A stretch of DNA of 64,000 nt from Pseudomonas sp. Irchel 3E20 (GTDB taxonomy: Bacteria; Pseudomonadota; Gammaproteobacteria; Pseudomonadales; Pseudomonadaceae), in contig NZ_FYEE01000003.1 of NCBI RefSeq assembly GCF_900187645.1, positions 60,552 through 124,551 on the forward strand. Direction: 5' to 3'. Each line of letters starts with the position of its first letter. Position 1 is the first letter of the stretch. Under the pieces are notes generated by a model. That model worked only from the letters and a program-made list of their open reading frames with translations. It was not told the DNA's origin and ran no database searches. The translations under genes and the position numbers were made by a program. This document shows, one piece after another, positions 20,068 to 29,264 of this stretch.

Positions 20068-21146
20068 AAGCGTCACTGCTCAATAAGCTGGACATCCTCC
20101 AGGACCGTTTCGAGGAACTGACCGCCTTGCTTGGCGATGGCGAAGTCATTTCCGATCAGAACAAGTTCCGCACCTATTCCAAGGAGTACGCGGAAGTTGA
20201 GCCGATTGTCGCCACCTATAAGCAGTTGCTCAAAGTTCAGGCCGATCTCGAGGGTGCCCAGGCACTGCTCAAAGACAGCGACCCGGACATGCGTGAAATG
20301 GCCGTTGAAGAGGTGCGTGAAGCCAAAGACCGGCTGATCGAACTGGAAGGCGACCTGCAACGCATGCTGCTGCCCAAGGACCCGAACGACGGGCGCAACG
20401 TCTTCCTGGAAGTGCGCGCCGGCACCGGCGGCGACGAGGCGGCGATTTTCGCCGGCGACCTGTTCCGTATGTATTCGCGCTACGCCGAACGCCGCGGCTG
20501 GCGGGTAGAAATCCTCTCGGAAAACGAAGGCGAGCACGGCGGCTATAAAGAAGTCATCGCCCGCGTCGAAGGCGACAACGTCTACGGCAAGCTCAAGTTC
20601 GAGTCCGGCGTGCACCGCGTGCAACGGGTGCCGGCTACCGAATCCCAGGGCCGTATCCACACCTCGGCCTGCACCGTGGCGGTGTTGCCCGAGCCGGATG
20701 AGCAGGAAGCCATCGAGATCAACCCCGCCGATTTGCGCGTCGATACCTACCGCTCCTCGGGCGCCGGTGGCCAGCACGTGAACAAGACCGACTCGGCGAT
20801 CCGCATCACCCACTTGCCCACGGGCATCGTGGTCGAGTGCCAGGAAGAACGTTCCCAGCACAAGAACCGCGCCCGGGCGATGTCCTGGCTGTCGGCCAAG
20901 CTCAACGACCAGCAGACCAGCGCCGCGGCCAACGCCATCGCCAGCGAGCGCAAGTTGTTGGTGGGCTCGGGGGATCGCTCCGAGCGCATCCGCACCTACA
21001 ACTTCGCCCAGGGCCGGGTCACCGATCACCGGGTCAACCTGACGCTCTATAGCCTCGACGAAATCCTCGCCGGCGGCGTAGACGCGGTCATCGAGCCGTT
21101 GCTGGCCGAGTACCAGGCCGACCAATTGGCCGCGATAGGTGAGTAA
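20064..21146 (+). CDS. prfA: Peptide chain release factor 1
   Basis: A 360-aa class I release factor reading UAA/UAG. The stop-codon motif region [20 protein letters not shown] (PxT) and the GGQ loop in [15 protein letters not shown] are both intact. Its start overlaps hemA (ATGA), and prmC, which methylates the GGQ glutamine, begins immediately after its stop. Confidence 0.98.
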   Translation: MKASLLNKLDILQDRFEELTALLGDGEVISDQNKFRTYSKEYAEVEPIVATYKQLLKVQADLEGAQALLKDSDPDMREMAVEEVREAKDRLIELEGDLQRMLLPKDPNDGRNVFLEVRAGTGGDEAAIFAGDLFRMYSRYAERRGWRVEILSENEGEHGGYKEVIARVEGDNVYGKLKFESGVHRVQRVPATESQGRIHTSACTVAVLPEPDEQEAIEINPADLRVDTYRSSGAGGQHVNKTDSAIRITHLPTGIVVECQEERSQHKNRARAMSWLSAKLNDQQTSAAANAIASERKLLVGSGDRSERIRTYNFAQGRVTDHRVNLTLYSLDEILAGGVDAVIEPLLAEYQADQLAAIGE

Positions 21147-21977
21147 ATGACCATTATTGCCAGCCTGCTGCGGGCGGCCGAACTGCCCGACTCGCCCACC
21201 GCCCGCCTCGATGCCGAGTTGCTGTTGGCCGCTGCCCTGGGCAAGTCCCGCAGTTTCCTGCACACCTGGCCGGAGCGCATTGTCAGCAGCGAAGCGGCGC
21301 TGACGTTCGCCCAGTACCTGCAACGGCGGCGCAGCGGCGAGCCCGTGGCCTACATCCTGGGCCAGCAGGGTTTCTGGAAACTGGACCTGGAAGTTGCGCC
21401 CCACACCCTGATTCCCCGCCCTGACACCGAGTTGCTGGTGGAAGCGGCGCTGGAACTGTTGCCCGCCACCCAGGCGCAGGTGCTGGACCTGGGCACCGGC
21501 AGCGGCGCTATTGCCCTGGCCCTGGCCAGCGAGCGCCCGGCGTGGCAGGTGATGGCGGTGGACCGCATCCTCGAAGCCGTGGCCCTGGCCGAGCGCAACC
21601 GCCAGCGTCTGCATTTGAGTAACGTCACGGTGCTGAACAGCCATTGGTTCGATGCCTTGGGCGAGCACCGTTTTGGGCTGATTATCAGTAACCCTCCCTA
21701 CATAGCGGCGGCCGACCCCCATCTGGTGGCCGGCGACGTGCGCTTCGAGCCGGCCAGTGCGCTGGTGGCGGGCGTCGATGGCCTGGATGATTTGCGCCTG
21801 ATTATCGCCCAGGCCCCCGCGCACCTAGAGGCCGGCGGTTGGTTGATGCTCGAACACGGCTACGACCAGGCTGGGGCGGTGCGTGATTTACTGGTGACCC
21901 GGGGCTTTACCCAGGTGCATAGCCGCACCGACCTGGGTGGCCATGAACGCATCAGCCTGGGGCGCCTGCCGTGCTGA
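21147..21977 (+). CDS. prmC: Release factor glutamine methyltransferase
   Basis: A 276-aa SAM-dependent methyltransferase. The N-terminal helical domain is followed by the SAM motif VLDLGTGSGAIALALA and the active-site NPPY (LIISNPPYIAA), which binds the Gln side chain of RF1/RF2. Zero-base gap to prfA, its substrate. Confidence 0.97.
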   Translation: MTIIASLLRAAELPDSPTARLDAELLLAAALGKSRSFLHTWPERIVSSEAALTFAQYLQRRRSGEPVAYILGQQGFWKLDLEVAPHTLIPRPDTELLVEAALELLPATQAQVLDLGTGSGAIALALASERPAWQVMAVDRILEAVALAERNRQRLHLSNVTVLNSHWFDALGEHRFGLIISNPPYIAAADPHLVAGDVRFEPASALVAGVDGLDDLRLIIAQAPAHLEAGGWLMLEHGYDQAGAVRDLLVTRGFTQVHSRTDLGGHERISLGRLPC

Positions 21978-22726
21978 CCGATCAGGAGCTGTTGCGCTAT
22001 AGCCGGCAGATCCTGTTGCAGCACGTCGACATCGACGGCCAATTGCGCCTGAAAAACAGCCGCGTGCTGGTGGTCGGTCTCGGAGGCCTCGGCGCGCCGG
22101 TGGCGCTGTACCTGGCGGCGGCGGGCGTGGGCGAACTGCACCTGGCGGATTTCGATACCGTCGACCTGACCAACCTGCAACGCCAGATCATCCACGACAC
22201 CGACAGTGTCGGCCTGAGTAAGGTCGATTCGGCACTGCGGCGCCTGGGCGCGATCAACCCCGAGATTCGCCTGGTGCCCCATCGTGCGGCGCTGGACGCC
22301 GATAGCTTGGCGACGGCGGTGGCAGGGGTGGACGTGGTTCTCGATTGCTCCGACAACTTCTCCACCCGCGAAGCGGTGAACGCGGCGTGCGTGGCCGCAG
22401 GCAAACCCTTGGTCAGCGGCGCGGCGATTCGCCTGGAAGGGCAGTTGTCGGTGTTCGACCCGCGCCAACCGACAAGCCCGTGCTACCACTGCCTCTACGG
22501 TCACGGCAGCGAAGCCGAACTCACTTGCAGCGAGGCCGGCGTGCTTGGTCCGTTGGTGGGCTTGGTGGGCAGCCTGCAAGCCCTGGAAGCCTTGAAACTG
22601 CTGGTCGGTTTCGGCGAGCCGCTGGTGGGCCGCCTGTTGTTGATCGATGCCCTGGGCACGCGGTTTCGCGAGTTGCGGGTCAAGCGCGACCCCGGTTGCA
22701 GCGTGTGCGGGGCGGCCCATGGTTGA
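21971..22726 (+). CDS. moeB: MoeB/ThiF-family adenylyltransferase
   Basis: A 251-aa E1-like enzyme that adenylates the C-terminus of a ubiquitin-fold sulfur carrier such as MoaD. The nucleotide motif is [18 protein letters not shown], followed by [18 protein letters not shown] with the Arg finger. The C-terminal half has two Cys pairs for zinc (CYHC near 175 and CSVC at the end). It starts at GTG 21971, overlapping prmC by 7 bases. MoeB is the position-based name; the partner carrier is not encoded here. Confidence 0.9.
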   Translation: MLTDQELLRYSRQILLQHVDIDGQLRLKNSRVLVVGLGGLGAPVALYLAAAGVGELHLADFDTVDLTNLQRQIIHDTDSVGLSKVDSALRRLGAINPEIRLVPHRAALDADSLATAVAGVDVVLDCSDNFSTREAVNAACVAAGKPLVSGAAIRLEGQLSVFDPRQPTSPCYHCLYGHGSEAELTCSEAGVLGPLVGLVGSLQALEALKLLVGFGEPLVGRLLLIDALGTRFRELRVKRDPGCSVCGAAHG

Positions 22727-23510
22727 AGCGCCGATTGGCGTGTTCGACTCCGGCGTCGGCGGGTTGTCGGTGCTGGAGGAAATCCATCGCCTGCTGCCCA
22801 ACGAATCGCTGCTGTATGTCGCTGACTGCGGCCATGTTCCCTATGGCGAAAAATCCCCGGAGTTCATCCGCGAGCGTTGCCGGGTGATGGCGCAGTTCTT
22901 CCAGCAGCAAGGGGCCAAGGCCTTTGTGCTGGCCTGTAACACGGCGACGGTGGCGGGCGTGGCGGACCTGCGTCGTGATTATCCCGATTGGCCGATTGTC
23001 GGCATGGAGCCGGCGGTCAAGCCGGCCGCCGCCGCGACGCGCAACGGCGTGGTGGGGGTACTGGCGACCACGGGTACGCTCAAAAGCGCCAAGTTCGCCG
23101 CGTTGCTCGACCGCTTCGCCACCGACGTGCAGGTGGTCACCCAGCCTTGCCCGGGCCTGGTGGAACTGATTGAAGCGGGCGACCTGCACAGCCCCGCGGT
23201 GCGCCAGCTTTTGCAGGGTTACCTGGACCCGTTGCTGGCGGCGGGATGCGACACCATCATCCTCGGCTGTACCCACTATCCCTTCCTAAAGCCCCTGCTC
23301 AGGCAGATGCTCGGCGACGACATCAGCCTGATCGACACCGGCGCCGCCGTCGCCCGCCAGCTCCAGCGCTTGCTGGCCGAGCGGCAATTGCTGGCAGCGG
23401 GCCCGGCCCGGCCCGCGCAGTTCTGGACCAGCGCCAGTCCAGAACACATGAGAAACATCCTACCCTTGCTGTGGAATAAATCTGGCATTGTGAGAAGCTT
23501 TGGTCTGTAA
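22719..23510 (+). CDS. murI: Glutamate racemase
   Basis: A 263-aa cofactor-independent racemase supplying D-Glu for peptidoglycan. It begins [13 protein letters not shown]. The two catalytic cysteines lie in [11 protein letters not shown] and [13 protein letters not shown] 22719 overlaps the moeB stop by 8 bases, which supports this start over longer frames. Last gene of the hemA operon. Confidence 0.97.
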   Translation: MVEAPIGVFDSGVGGLSVLEEIHRLLPNESLLYVADCGHVPYGEKSPEFIRERCRVMAQFFQQQGAKAFVLACNTATVAGVADLRRDYPDWPIVGMEPAVKPAAAATRNGVVGVLATTGTLKSAKFAALLDRFATDVQVVTQPCPGLVELIEAGDLHSPAVRQLLQGYLDPLLAAGCDTIILGCTHYPFLKPLLRQMLGDDISLIDTGAAVARQLQRLLAERQLLAAGPARPAQFWTSASPEHMRNILPLLWNKSGIVRSFGL

Positions 23511-23630
23511 GAAGAAAGTGAAGTAAAAGCCCTAAAAAAGCCTGAACTTCTGCCGAAATGGCGATTTCTATAGCTAGGCTGATGAGCAATATCAAAAAAC
23601 ACCGTAACCGTTAGGAAAGGGAAGTTTCTT

Positions 23631-24149
23631 ATGACGCGACTGATCTGTTTGGCGGCGCTTGCCGCCGCTATGTTGGGGCAGAGTTTTTCGGCGCAAGCAG
23701 CAGGTGTCGAATTTGGGGTGGGGCAGACCAGCGATTCGACTATGACGTATCGCTTGGGGATGCAATGGGATTGGGATAAGAGCTGGCTGCAAAGTGATGT
23801 TGGGCGCCTGACCGGTTATTGGAGCGGCGCCTACACCTTCTGGGACGGCGATGAGACGTCCAGCAACCACAGCCTCTCGTTCTCGCCGGTGCTGGTGTAC
23901 GAATTTGCCGGTGACTCGTTCAAACCGTACATCGAGGCAGGGATTGGCGTAGCGGCATTCGCCAATACCGAGTTGGAAACCAACAAGCTGGGCTCGTCCT
24001 TCCAGTTCGAGGACCGCTTGGGTTTCGGCGTGCGCTTCAAGGGCGGGCATGAGGTGGGCGTGCGTGCGACTCACTACTCCAACGCGGGCATCAGCAGCCC
24101 GAACGATGGTGTGGAAAGCTACGCGTTGCACTACACCATGCCACTCTAA
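23631..24149 (+). CDS. pagL: Lipid A 3-O-deacylase PagL
   Basis: A 172-aa outer-membrane beta-barrel enzyme that removes the 3-O acyl chain of lipid A. The signal peptide ends near SAQAAG (about 24). The catalytic His-x-Ser is at H148/S150 (ATHYSNAG) with Glu162 as the likely third residue. It has its own AGGAAAGGGAAG ribosome site and 120 bases of upstream sequence, so it is probably separately regulated. It sits downstream of murI as in P. aeruginosa. Confidence 0.93.
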   Translation: MTRLICLAALAAAMLGQSFSAQAAGVEFGVGQTSDSTMTYRLGMQWDWDKSWLQSDVGRLTGYWSGAYTFWDGDETSSNHSLSFSPVLVYEFAGDSFKPYIEAGIGVAAFANTELETNKLGSSFQFEDRLGFGVRFKGGHEVGVRATHYSNAGISSPNDGVESYALHYTMPL

Positions 24150-24159
24150 ACAAGCCGCT

Positions 24160-24191
24160 GGCGCAGGCCCTCAAGCATGAGGGCCTGCGCC
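24160..24191. terminator. Convergent terminator hairpin between pagL and ykgJ-like gene
   Basis: A perfect 14-bp stem (24160-24173 with 24178-24191) with a four-base loop lies between two converging genes. There is no long T run. Confidence 0.7.
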
Positions 24192-24196
24192 CGGTT

Positions 24197-24502
24197 TCAG
24201 CGGTACACCGTGGCGATACCCTGGCGCTCGTCCAGGCATTCCGGCGCGCCCATCTCGAACTCGCGGCAAATCAGCGGGCGTTTCTCGTAGATGGTGCACA
24301 TCATGCTGTTGCGATCCAGTGCGGCGCACCAGCCGTCATCCAGGCGCAGCATCACTTCCCCGCCCCAATCGTCGGTGTCGATAAAACGCTCAGGCACGCC
24401 CGTGTCGGTGATAAGCATCACTTCCAGTTGGCAGCAGCATGCGGCGCAGGTGGAGCAGGTCACCGCGGGGGGGGTGATGTCGATCAGGGGGATGGTGGTC
24501 AT
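24197..24502 (-). CDS. YkgJ-family cysteine-cluster protein
   Basis: A 101-aa small protein of the YkgJ/CxxCxxCC family, thought to bind zinc or iron. The cysteine cluster is at residues 16-24 (TCSTCAACCC), and further Cys lie in WCAAL, MCTIY, LICREFE and PECLD, the family pattern. No partner in the neighbourhood explains its role. It is convergent with pagL and 74 bases upstream of the next leftward gene. Confidence 0.88.
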   Translation of the reverse strand: MTTIPLIDITPPAVTCSTCAACCCQLEVMLITDTGVPERFIDTDDWGGEVMLRLDDGWCAALDRNSMMCTIYEKRPLICREFEMGAPECLDERQGIATVYR

Positions 24503-24576
24503 AGCGGCGCAGTGTAAGGCAGGGCAGCGCGGCTGTGTGAAAGGCCTGACGGACGATGCGCCAGGCCTTGGGGCTT

Positions 24577-25293
24577 TTAAGGCAGCAACACTTCGATGGA
24601 ACCGTCGGCGCTCATGCTCACCTGGCTGGTGCCGGCCTCGACTTGCGGGGTCACGGCGCCTGCGTCCATGGCCTCGGCCTTCATTGCCATCGGTGCGCGC
24701 AGGTAGGGCTGCGGGTAGCCGTTGCTGTTGAGGTTCAGGTTGACGATCTTGTAGCCCTTGCCGCCTAGCGCCTCGGTGGCCAGTTGCGCGCGGGCCTTGA
24801 AGGCGTTGACCGCGTCCTTGAGCAGGGCGTCTTCGCTGGTCTTGCGGGTGGCGGTGGCGATGGCGAAGTCCATGCCGCCCATTTTCAGGTCGGTGAGCAA
24901 CTCGCCGGTGAGCTTGGACAGCGCGGCGAAATCGGCGCTTTCCAGGCGCAGTTCGGCCCGTTCACGCCAACCGGTGATTTTCTCGCCCTTGTTGTCGTAC
25001 ACCGGGTAGCTGTTGCGGCTGCCCTGGCGCAGGGTGATGCCCTTGACCTGGCGCGCCTGGCCCAGGGCCTTGTTCATGGTGGTGCTGATGGCCGCGGCGA
25101 GCTTGGCCGGGTCGGCGTTCTGCTCTTCGGTGTAGAGGGTGACGATCATCAAGTCTCGCGCCACTTCCTGGCTGACTTCGGCGCGCAGCGAGATCTGGTT
25201 GTAGTGCAACTCGTCGGCGGCCAGGGCTGGCAGGCTGGCCAGGGTGGCGGTGCCGAGGGCGAGAAGGGCGGCGCTGCGACTGAAACGGTGCAT
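24577..25293 (-). CDS. SIMPL-domain (DUF541) periplasmic protein
   Basis: A 238-aa protein with a signal peptide (ending near LPALAADELHYNQ) and one SIMPL/DUF541 domain (ISLRAEVSQEVARDLMIVTLYTEEQ ... GYKIVNLNLNSNGYPQPYLRA). The family is secreted or periplasmic; E. coli YggE is linked to reduced oxidative stress, but the biochemical role is unclear. ATG 25293 has AAGGAG 7 bases upstream. It lies divergent from roxS. Confidence 0.88.
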   Translation of the reverse strand: MHRFSRSAALLALGTATLASLPALAADELHYNQISLRAEVSQEVARDLMIVTLYTEEQNADPAKLAAAISTTMNKALGQARQVKGITLRQGSRNSYPVYDNKGEKITGWRERAELRLESADFAALSKLTGELLTDLKMGGMDFAIATATRKTSEDALLKDAVNAFKARAQLATEALGGKGYKIVNLNLNSNGYPQPYLRAPMAMKAEAMDAGAVTPQVEAGTSQVSMSADGSIEVLLP

Positions 25294-25423
25294 AGGGGCT
25301 CCTTGGATGCGGGGCGCAGGGAGTGCGAAACGGGCCTGCGCTGAAACCATCAGACTGTAGCCTCTATCGGGCGGTTCACCCAATTACAACTTCGATACAA
25401 CTGGCCCTGTCTCTACGTAGCAA

Positions 25424-25437
25424 GCGGGCTTGCCCGC
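25424..25437. repeat. REP-like palindrome
   Basis: GCGGGCTTGCCCGC, a palindromic core of the kind seen in P. fluorescens REP elements, lies in the 289-base gap between two divergent genes. The rest of that gap must carry the promoters of the SIMPL gene and roxS. Confidence 0.4.
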
Positions 25438-25582
25438 GCTGGATGGTATAGCCGTCCTGTTTCGGGAGCGCTATGCCGATCGCCTGCAGGAAGCCTGTGT
25501 CCGTTTGCCGCAGTTTGCCTGTGGGGGCCGTGGCTTGGTTATACTGCTGCCGATCCGCCCTGAGCGCTCATCAGGAGAGCTC

Positions 25583-26845
25583 ATGCTCGCCGCCGCACAA
25601 CCCTTGTCCGCCACGCGCCAGAACCTCTGGCGCCTGACTTTCATCCGCATTCTGGTTCTGGCCGCGCAAGCCGGCTCGGTGGGGCTCGCCTATTGGCTGG
25701 ATCTGCTGCCGCTGCCGTGGTTCCAACTGGCGATCACCCTGGGCTGTTCCATGCTGCTGTGCGCGGTGACAGCGGTGCGGTTGCGCACCTCGTTGCCGGT
25801 GACGGAGCTGGAATACGCGCTGCAACTGGCCTGCGACCTGTTCCTGCACAGTGCCCTGTTGTATTTTTCCGGCGGCTCGACCAACCCTTTCGTGTCCTAT
25901 TACCTGGTGCCGCTGACCATCGCTGCCGTCACCTTGCCGTGGCGTTTCTCCCTGATCCTCTCCGGCATTGCCCTGGCGCTCTACACCTTGCTGCTGGTGC
26001 GCTTCTATCCGCTGGAAACCTTCCCCATCGCCCGGGAAAACATGCAGATCTACGGCATGTGGCTCAGTTTTGCCCTGGCCGCGGCGGTGATTACCTTTTT
26101 TGCCGCACGCATGGCCGAAGAATTGCGCCGCCAGGAAGAGCTGCGCGCCATCCGCCGCGAGGAAGGCCTGCGCGATCAGCAATTGCTGGCCGTGGCCACC
26201 CAGGCTGCCGGCGCCGCCCATGAACTGGGCACGCCTTTGGCAACCATGAGCGTGCTGATTAAGGAAATGCGCCAGGACCACCACGACCCGCTGTTGCAGG
26301 ACGACCTGAGCGTGCTGTCCGACCAGGTCAAGTTGTGCAAAGAGACGCTGCAGCAACTGGTGCGTGCGGCCGAGGCCAATCGGCGCCTGGCGGTGGACAT
26401 GCAATACGTCACCGATTGGCTCGACGAAGCGCTGAACCGCTGGCACCTGATGCGCCCCGAAGCCAGCTATCGCCTACAGCGCGTGGGCCAGGGCACGGTG
26501 CCACGCCTGGCACCGCCGCCGGACTTGACCCAAGCCCTGCTCAACCTGCTCAACAATGCCGCCGACGCTTGCCCCGAAGGGCTGGAGGTGCGCCTGGACT
26601 GGGACAGCGAAACCCTGACCATCAGTATTCGCGACCACGGTGCCGGTGTACCGCTGGCGATTGCCGAGCAGATCGGCAAACCATTTTTTACCACCAAGGG
26701 CAAAGGTTTCGGCCTGGGCCTGTTTTTGAGCAAGGCCAGCGTGACCCGCGCCGGTGGCTCAGTGAAACTCTACAGTCATGAGGAAGGTGGCACGCTGACC
26801 GAGCTGCGCCTGCCCCGTGTCGCCCGAGGAGACGAACATGAGTGA
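25583..26845 (+). CDS. roxS: Redox-sensing histidine kinase RoxS (RegB/PrrB family)
   Basis: A 420-aa membrane sensor kinase. Six hydrophobic segments (about 15-175) include the quinone-site motif GGSTNPF (97-103) of RegB proteins. The phosphorylated His is H213 in AAHELGTPLA. A conserved redox-active cysteine equivalent is C252 (VKLCKETL). The ATPase domain carries LLNNAADACPEG and the G boxes GAGVPL and GKGFGLGL. In Pseudomonas RoxSR adjusts respiratory oxidases to redox state and cyanide. ATG 25583 is preceded by AGGAG, and the gene overlaps roxR by 8 bases. Confidence 0.95.
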   Translation: MLAAAQPLSATRQNLWRLTFIRILVLAAQAGSVGLAYWLDLLPLPWFQLAITLGCSMLLCAVTAVRLRTSLPVTELEYALQLACDLFLHSALLYFSGGSTNPFVSYYLVPLTIAAVTLPWRFSLILSGIALALYTLLLVRFYPLETFPIARENMQIYGMWLSFALAAAVITFFAARMAEELRRQEELRAIRREEGLRDQQLLAVATQAAGAAHELGTPLATMSVLIKEMRQDHHDPLLQDDLSVLSDQVKLCKETLQQLVRAAEANRRLAVDMQYVTDWLDEALNRWHLMRPEASYRLQRVGQGTVPRLAPPPDLTQALLNLLNNAADACPEGLEVRLDWDSETLTISIRDHGAGVPLAIAEQIGKPFFTTKGKGFGLGLFLSKASVTRAGGSVKLYSHEEGGTLTELRLPRVARGDEHE

Positions 26846-27398
26846 CGAAACCCAAGTCGAAGGTGAAGAACTGCCGCACCTGTTGCTTGTAGATGACGAC
26901 GCCACCTTTACCCGCGTCATGGCCCGCGCCATGAGCCGCCGCGGCTTTCGCGTGACCACCGCCGGTTCCGCCGAAGAAGGGCTGGCCATCGCCCAGCAGG
27001 ACGTGCCGGAGTACGCGGCCCTGGACCTGAAAATGGATGGCGACTCCGGTTTGGTGCTGTTGCCCAAGCTGCTGGAAATCGACCCGGAAATGCGCGTGGT
27101 AATCCTCACCGGTTATTCGAGCATCGCCACCGCCGTCGAGGCTATCAAGCGCGGTGCGTGCAATTACCTGTGCAAACCGGCGGACGCCGATGACGTGCTG
27201 GCGGCCCTGCTGTCCGAACACGCCGACCTCGACACTCTGGTGCCGGAAAACCCGATGTCGGTGGATCGCCTGCAATGGGAGCACATCCAGCGGGTGCTGA
27301 CCGAACACGAAGGCAATATCTCCGCCACTGCCCGCGCCCTGGGCATGCACCGGCGCACCTTGCAGCGCAAGTTGCAGAAGCGCCCGGTTCGCCGCTGA
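26838..27398 (+). CDS. roxR: Response regulator RoxR (RegA/PrrA family)
   Basis: A 186-aa regulator. The receiver domain has acidic pocket VDDD (19-21), phospho-acceptor D63 (ALDLKMD) and K113. The Fis-like C-terminal helix-turn-helix (about 158-182, ISATARALGMHRRTLQRKL) is nearly invariant in RegA proteins. It is cotranscribed with roxS through an ATGAGTGA overlap and followed by a 14-bp hairpin. Confidence 0.95.
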   Translation: MSDETQVEGEELPHLLLVDDDATFTRVMARAMSRRGFRVTTAGSAEEGLAIAQQDVPEYAALDLKMDGDSGLVLLPKLLEIDPEMRVVILTGYSSIATAVEAIKRGACNYLCKPADADDVLAALLSEHADLDTLVPENPMSVDRLQWEHIQRVLTEHEGNISATARALGMHRRTLQRKLQKRPVRR

Positions 27399-27404
27399 CC
27401 CTCG

Positions 27405-27436
27405 CGCCTGCCTGAGCCCAGCGGCTCAGGCAGGCG
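27405..27436 (+). terminator. Hairpin terminator after roxR
   Basis: A perfect 14-bp stem (27405-27418 with 27423-27436) with a four-base loop, immediately after the stop. There is no T run, so termination strength is uncertain. Confidence 0.65.
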
Positions 27437-27602
27437 TGCTACCGCGCCCCTTGGTTGCGCGCCCCGCGCGATCCCCGATATTTGTACGGCGATCGGTTCT
27501 TTATTGCGTGGGATACCGCCAATGCCCCCAATTGTCGGATCGCAACCCCGCAGGCCTGGCCTATGATTAGCCCCCTAATGACAGGCACAAGGTCCACCGC
27601 CC

Positions 27603-28544
27603 ATGCTGGCAATCTTTCTGGAAACCCTGACTATCACCGCGCCGGTGTTCGCGATGCTGTTTTTGGGGGTGTGGCTCAAGCGTATTGGCTGGATCAACGA
27701 CAGTTTTATCCACACCGCGTCATCCCTGGTGTTCAACGTCACCATGCCGGCGCTGCTGTTCATGGGCATCCTGCATGCCGACTTGCGTTCGGCGTTGCAG
27801 CCGGCGCTGCTGATCTACTTCACCGTCGCCACCCTGGTGGGTTTTTCCCTGGCCTGGGCCTGGGCGATCTGGCGTTGCCCGCACCAAGACCGAGGCATCT
27901 ATACCCAAGGCGCCTTTCGCGGCAATAACGCAGTGATCGGCCTGGCGCTGGCGGCCAGCATGTACGGCGACTACGGGATTTCCCTGGGGGCGATTCTCGC
28001 GGGGCTGGTGATCCTGCTCTACAACTCCCTGTCCACCGTGGTGCTGGCGGTGTACAGCCCGGTTATCAAGTCCAACCCCTTGAGCATCGCTAAGAGTGTG
28101 CTGAGCAACCCGCTGATTCTGGCGGTGCTGGCGGCCGCGCCGTTCGCGTACTGGCAGATCGGTTTGCCACGCTGGCTGGAAACCTCCGGCACTTACCTGG
28201 CGCAAATGACCCTGCCCCTGGCGTTGATCTGCATTGGCGGCACCTTATCGTTGGCGGCGCTGCGTGAAAGCGGGCGGCTGGCCCTGAGTGCCAGCCTGGT
28301 GAAAATGATCGGTTTGCCGACGCTGGCGACCCTCGGCGCCTGGGCCTGGGGGTTTCGCGGCGCGGAGTTGGGGATTTTGTTCCTGTACTTCGCCAGCCCC
28401 ACGGCGGCCGCCAGTTTTGTCATGGCCCGGGCGGCCAATGGCAATCATCAACTGGCCGCCGCGATCATCGTCATCACCACCCTGATGGCGGCGGTCACGA
28501 CCAACATCGGCATCTTCCTGTTGCAGTGGGGCGGTTGGATCTAG
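27603..28544 (+). CDS. AEC-family transporter (auxin efflux carrier type)
   Basis: A 313-aa inner-membrane carrier with about ten hydrophobic helices. AEC hallmarks are VFNVTMPALLFMGI near residue 45, QGAFRGNNAVIGLALA (about 100-115) and TLPLALICIGGTLSL in the second half. Bacterial members carry organic acids or related anions; the substrate here is unknown. Its stop overlaps by 3 bases the stop of the minus-strand pseudogene next to it, so the two converge. Confidence 0.88.
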   Translation: MLAIFLETLTITAPVFAMLFLGVWLKRIGWINDSFIHTASSLVFNVTMPALLFMGILHADLRSALQPALLIYFTVATLVGFSLAWAWAIWRCPHQDRGIYTQGAFRGNNAVIGLALAASMYGDYGISLGAILAGLVILLYNSLSTVVLAVYSPVIKSNPLSIAKSVLSNPLILAVLAAAPFAYWQIGLPRWLETSGTYLAQMTLPLALICIGGTLSLAALRESGRLALSASLVKMIGLPTLATLGAWAWGFRGAELGILFLYFASPTAAASFVMARAANGNHQLAAAIIVITTLMAAVTTNIGIFLLQWGGWI

Positions 28545-28930
28545 CCGTGGCTTGCTGTTGGTTCGGATAGGGTCACGCAGGTAGGCGCCAGGACCGGTGG
28601 CAGGGCACCGGGGTAGCGATCCGGCAGCATGCTGACCTGGCTGGTGGCGACAAAGCCATCGGCAAATTCGGCTTCGATAAAGGTGGTGGTCCAACCTTGG
28701 CCGGGATGTCGATCCGCACGTGAGCGGTGCGGTTGTGATTGAGGTCTCTGGGCGTTGCTTCATAGCGCACACCGCTGGGGTAGCGGAAATCCCGTGCGAG
28801 CGGGTTAAGCGCCGACCACCGGGTCAGTTTCACCGCCGGTTCAGATAAACGCAGTGTCAACCGCTGTTGCGCGCCATGGGTTGTGGTGGTGGCAGTAAGG
28901 CTGGGTAAAGCTGCGTTTTTCCACGTCTTA
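28541..28930 (-). pseudogene. C-terminal remnant of a PqaA-family (PhoPQ-activated pathogenicity-related) protein, frameshifted
   Basis: Read on the minus strand, one frame gives SLTATTTTHGAQQ followed by LTRWSALNPLARDFR. After a one-base shift near 28695 it continues as GWTTTFIEAEFADGF and ends MLPDRYPG...TASHG-stop at 28541. The W-x-A-x-NP-x-ARDFR and KGWT-x-FIE patterns are the C-terminal signature of PqaA-like proteins. Restoring a single G in the AAGG/TTGG junction would join the frames. The N-terminal two thirds of the gene are absent, and no plausible start remains. The upstream border is approximate. Confidence 0.75.
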
Positions 28931-29264
28931 CAGATGTTGCGTGCCCGTGGGGGTGCAATCCAGTGGGCGTGAAAATTGTTCCTGTTTATAGCAGTTCAAT
29001 ACTTCATTGAAGTTCGACTGGTTGGATTAAAAACACATTTGGAAGCCTGGTGATACGTAACTTTCCGCGCTGAAGAAAGTGCTCGTTGATACGACTGTCA
29101 GGCAAATCGTTGTTTTGGTCATAAGAATATTCGCCGGCAAGTCTTTTAAGGGCAGCCAGTAAGCTATTTGCGGGTGACTTGGGGTATGACTAATGATTTG
29201 CCAGATATGAATCGGTAGTTGTGGCGGGCGGGCGCAAGTTGCCTGGCGCCGGCCCGTCAGGGAT
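28931..29264. other. Gene-poor stretch with one short orphan open frame
   Basis: This is AT-richer than its surroundings. The only coding-like stretch is a minus-strand frame at 29004-29189 (61 codons, no start codon in the usual sense) with a protein-like composition (RLAGEYSYDQNNDLPDSRIN in the middle). I do not recognise it; it may be the tail of another lost gene. No RNA gene or clear hairpin is seen. Confidence 0.4.

Noticed and set aside
20073..21824. 583-codon minus-strand frame opposite prfA and prmC
   Set aside because: It covers two intact, motif-rich genes on the plus strand and has typical shadow composition.
28245..28772. 175-codon minus-strand frame across the AEC gene end
   Set aside because: Most of it is antisense to the AEC transporter; only the pseudogene part in other frames looks like protein.
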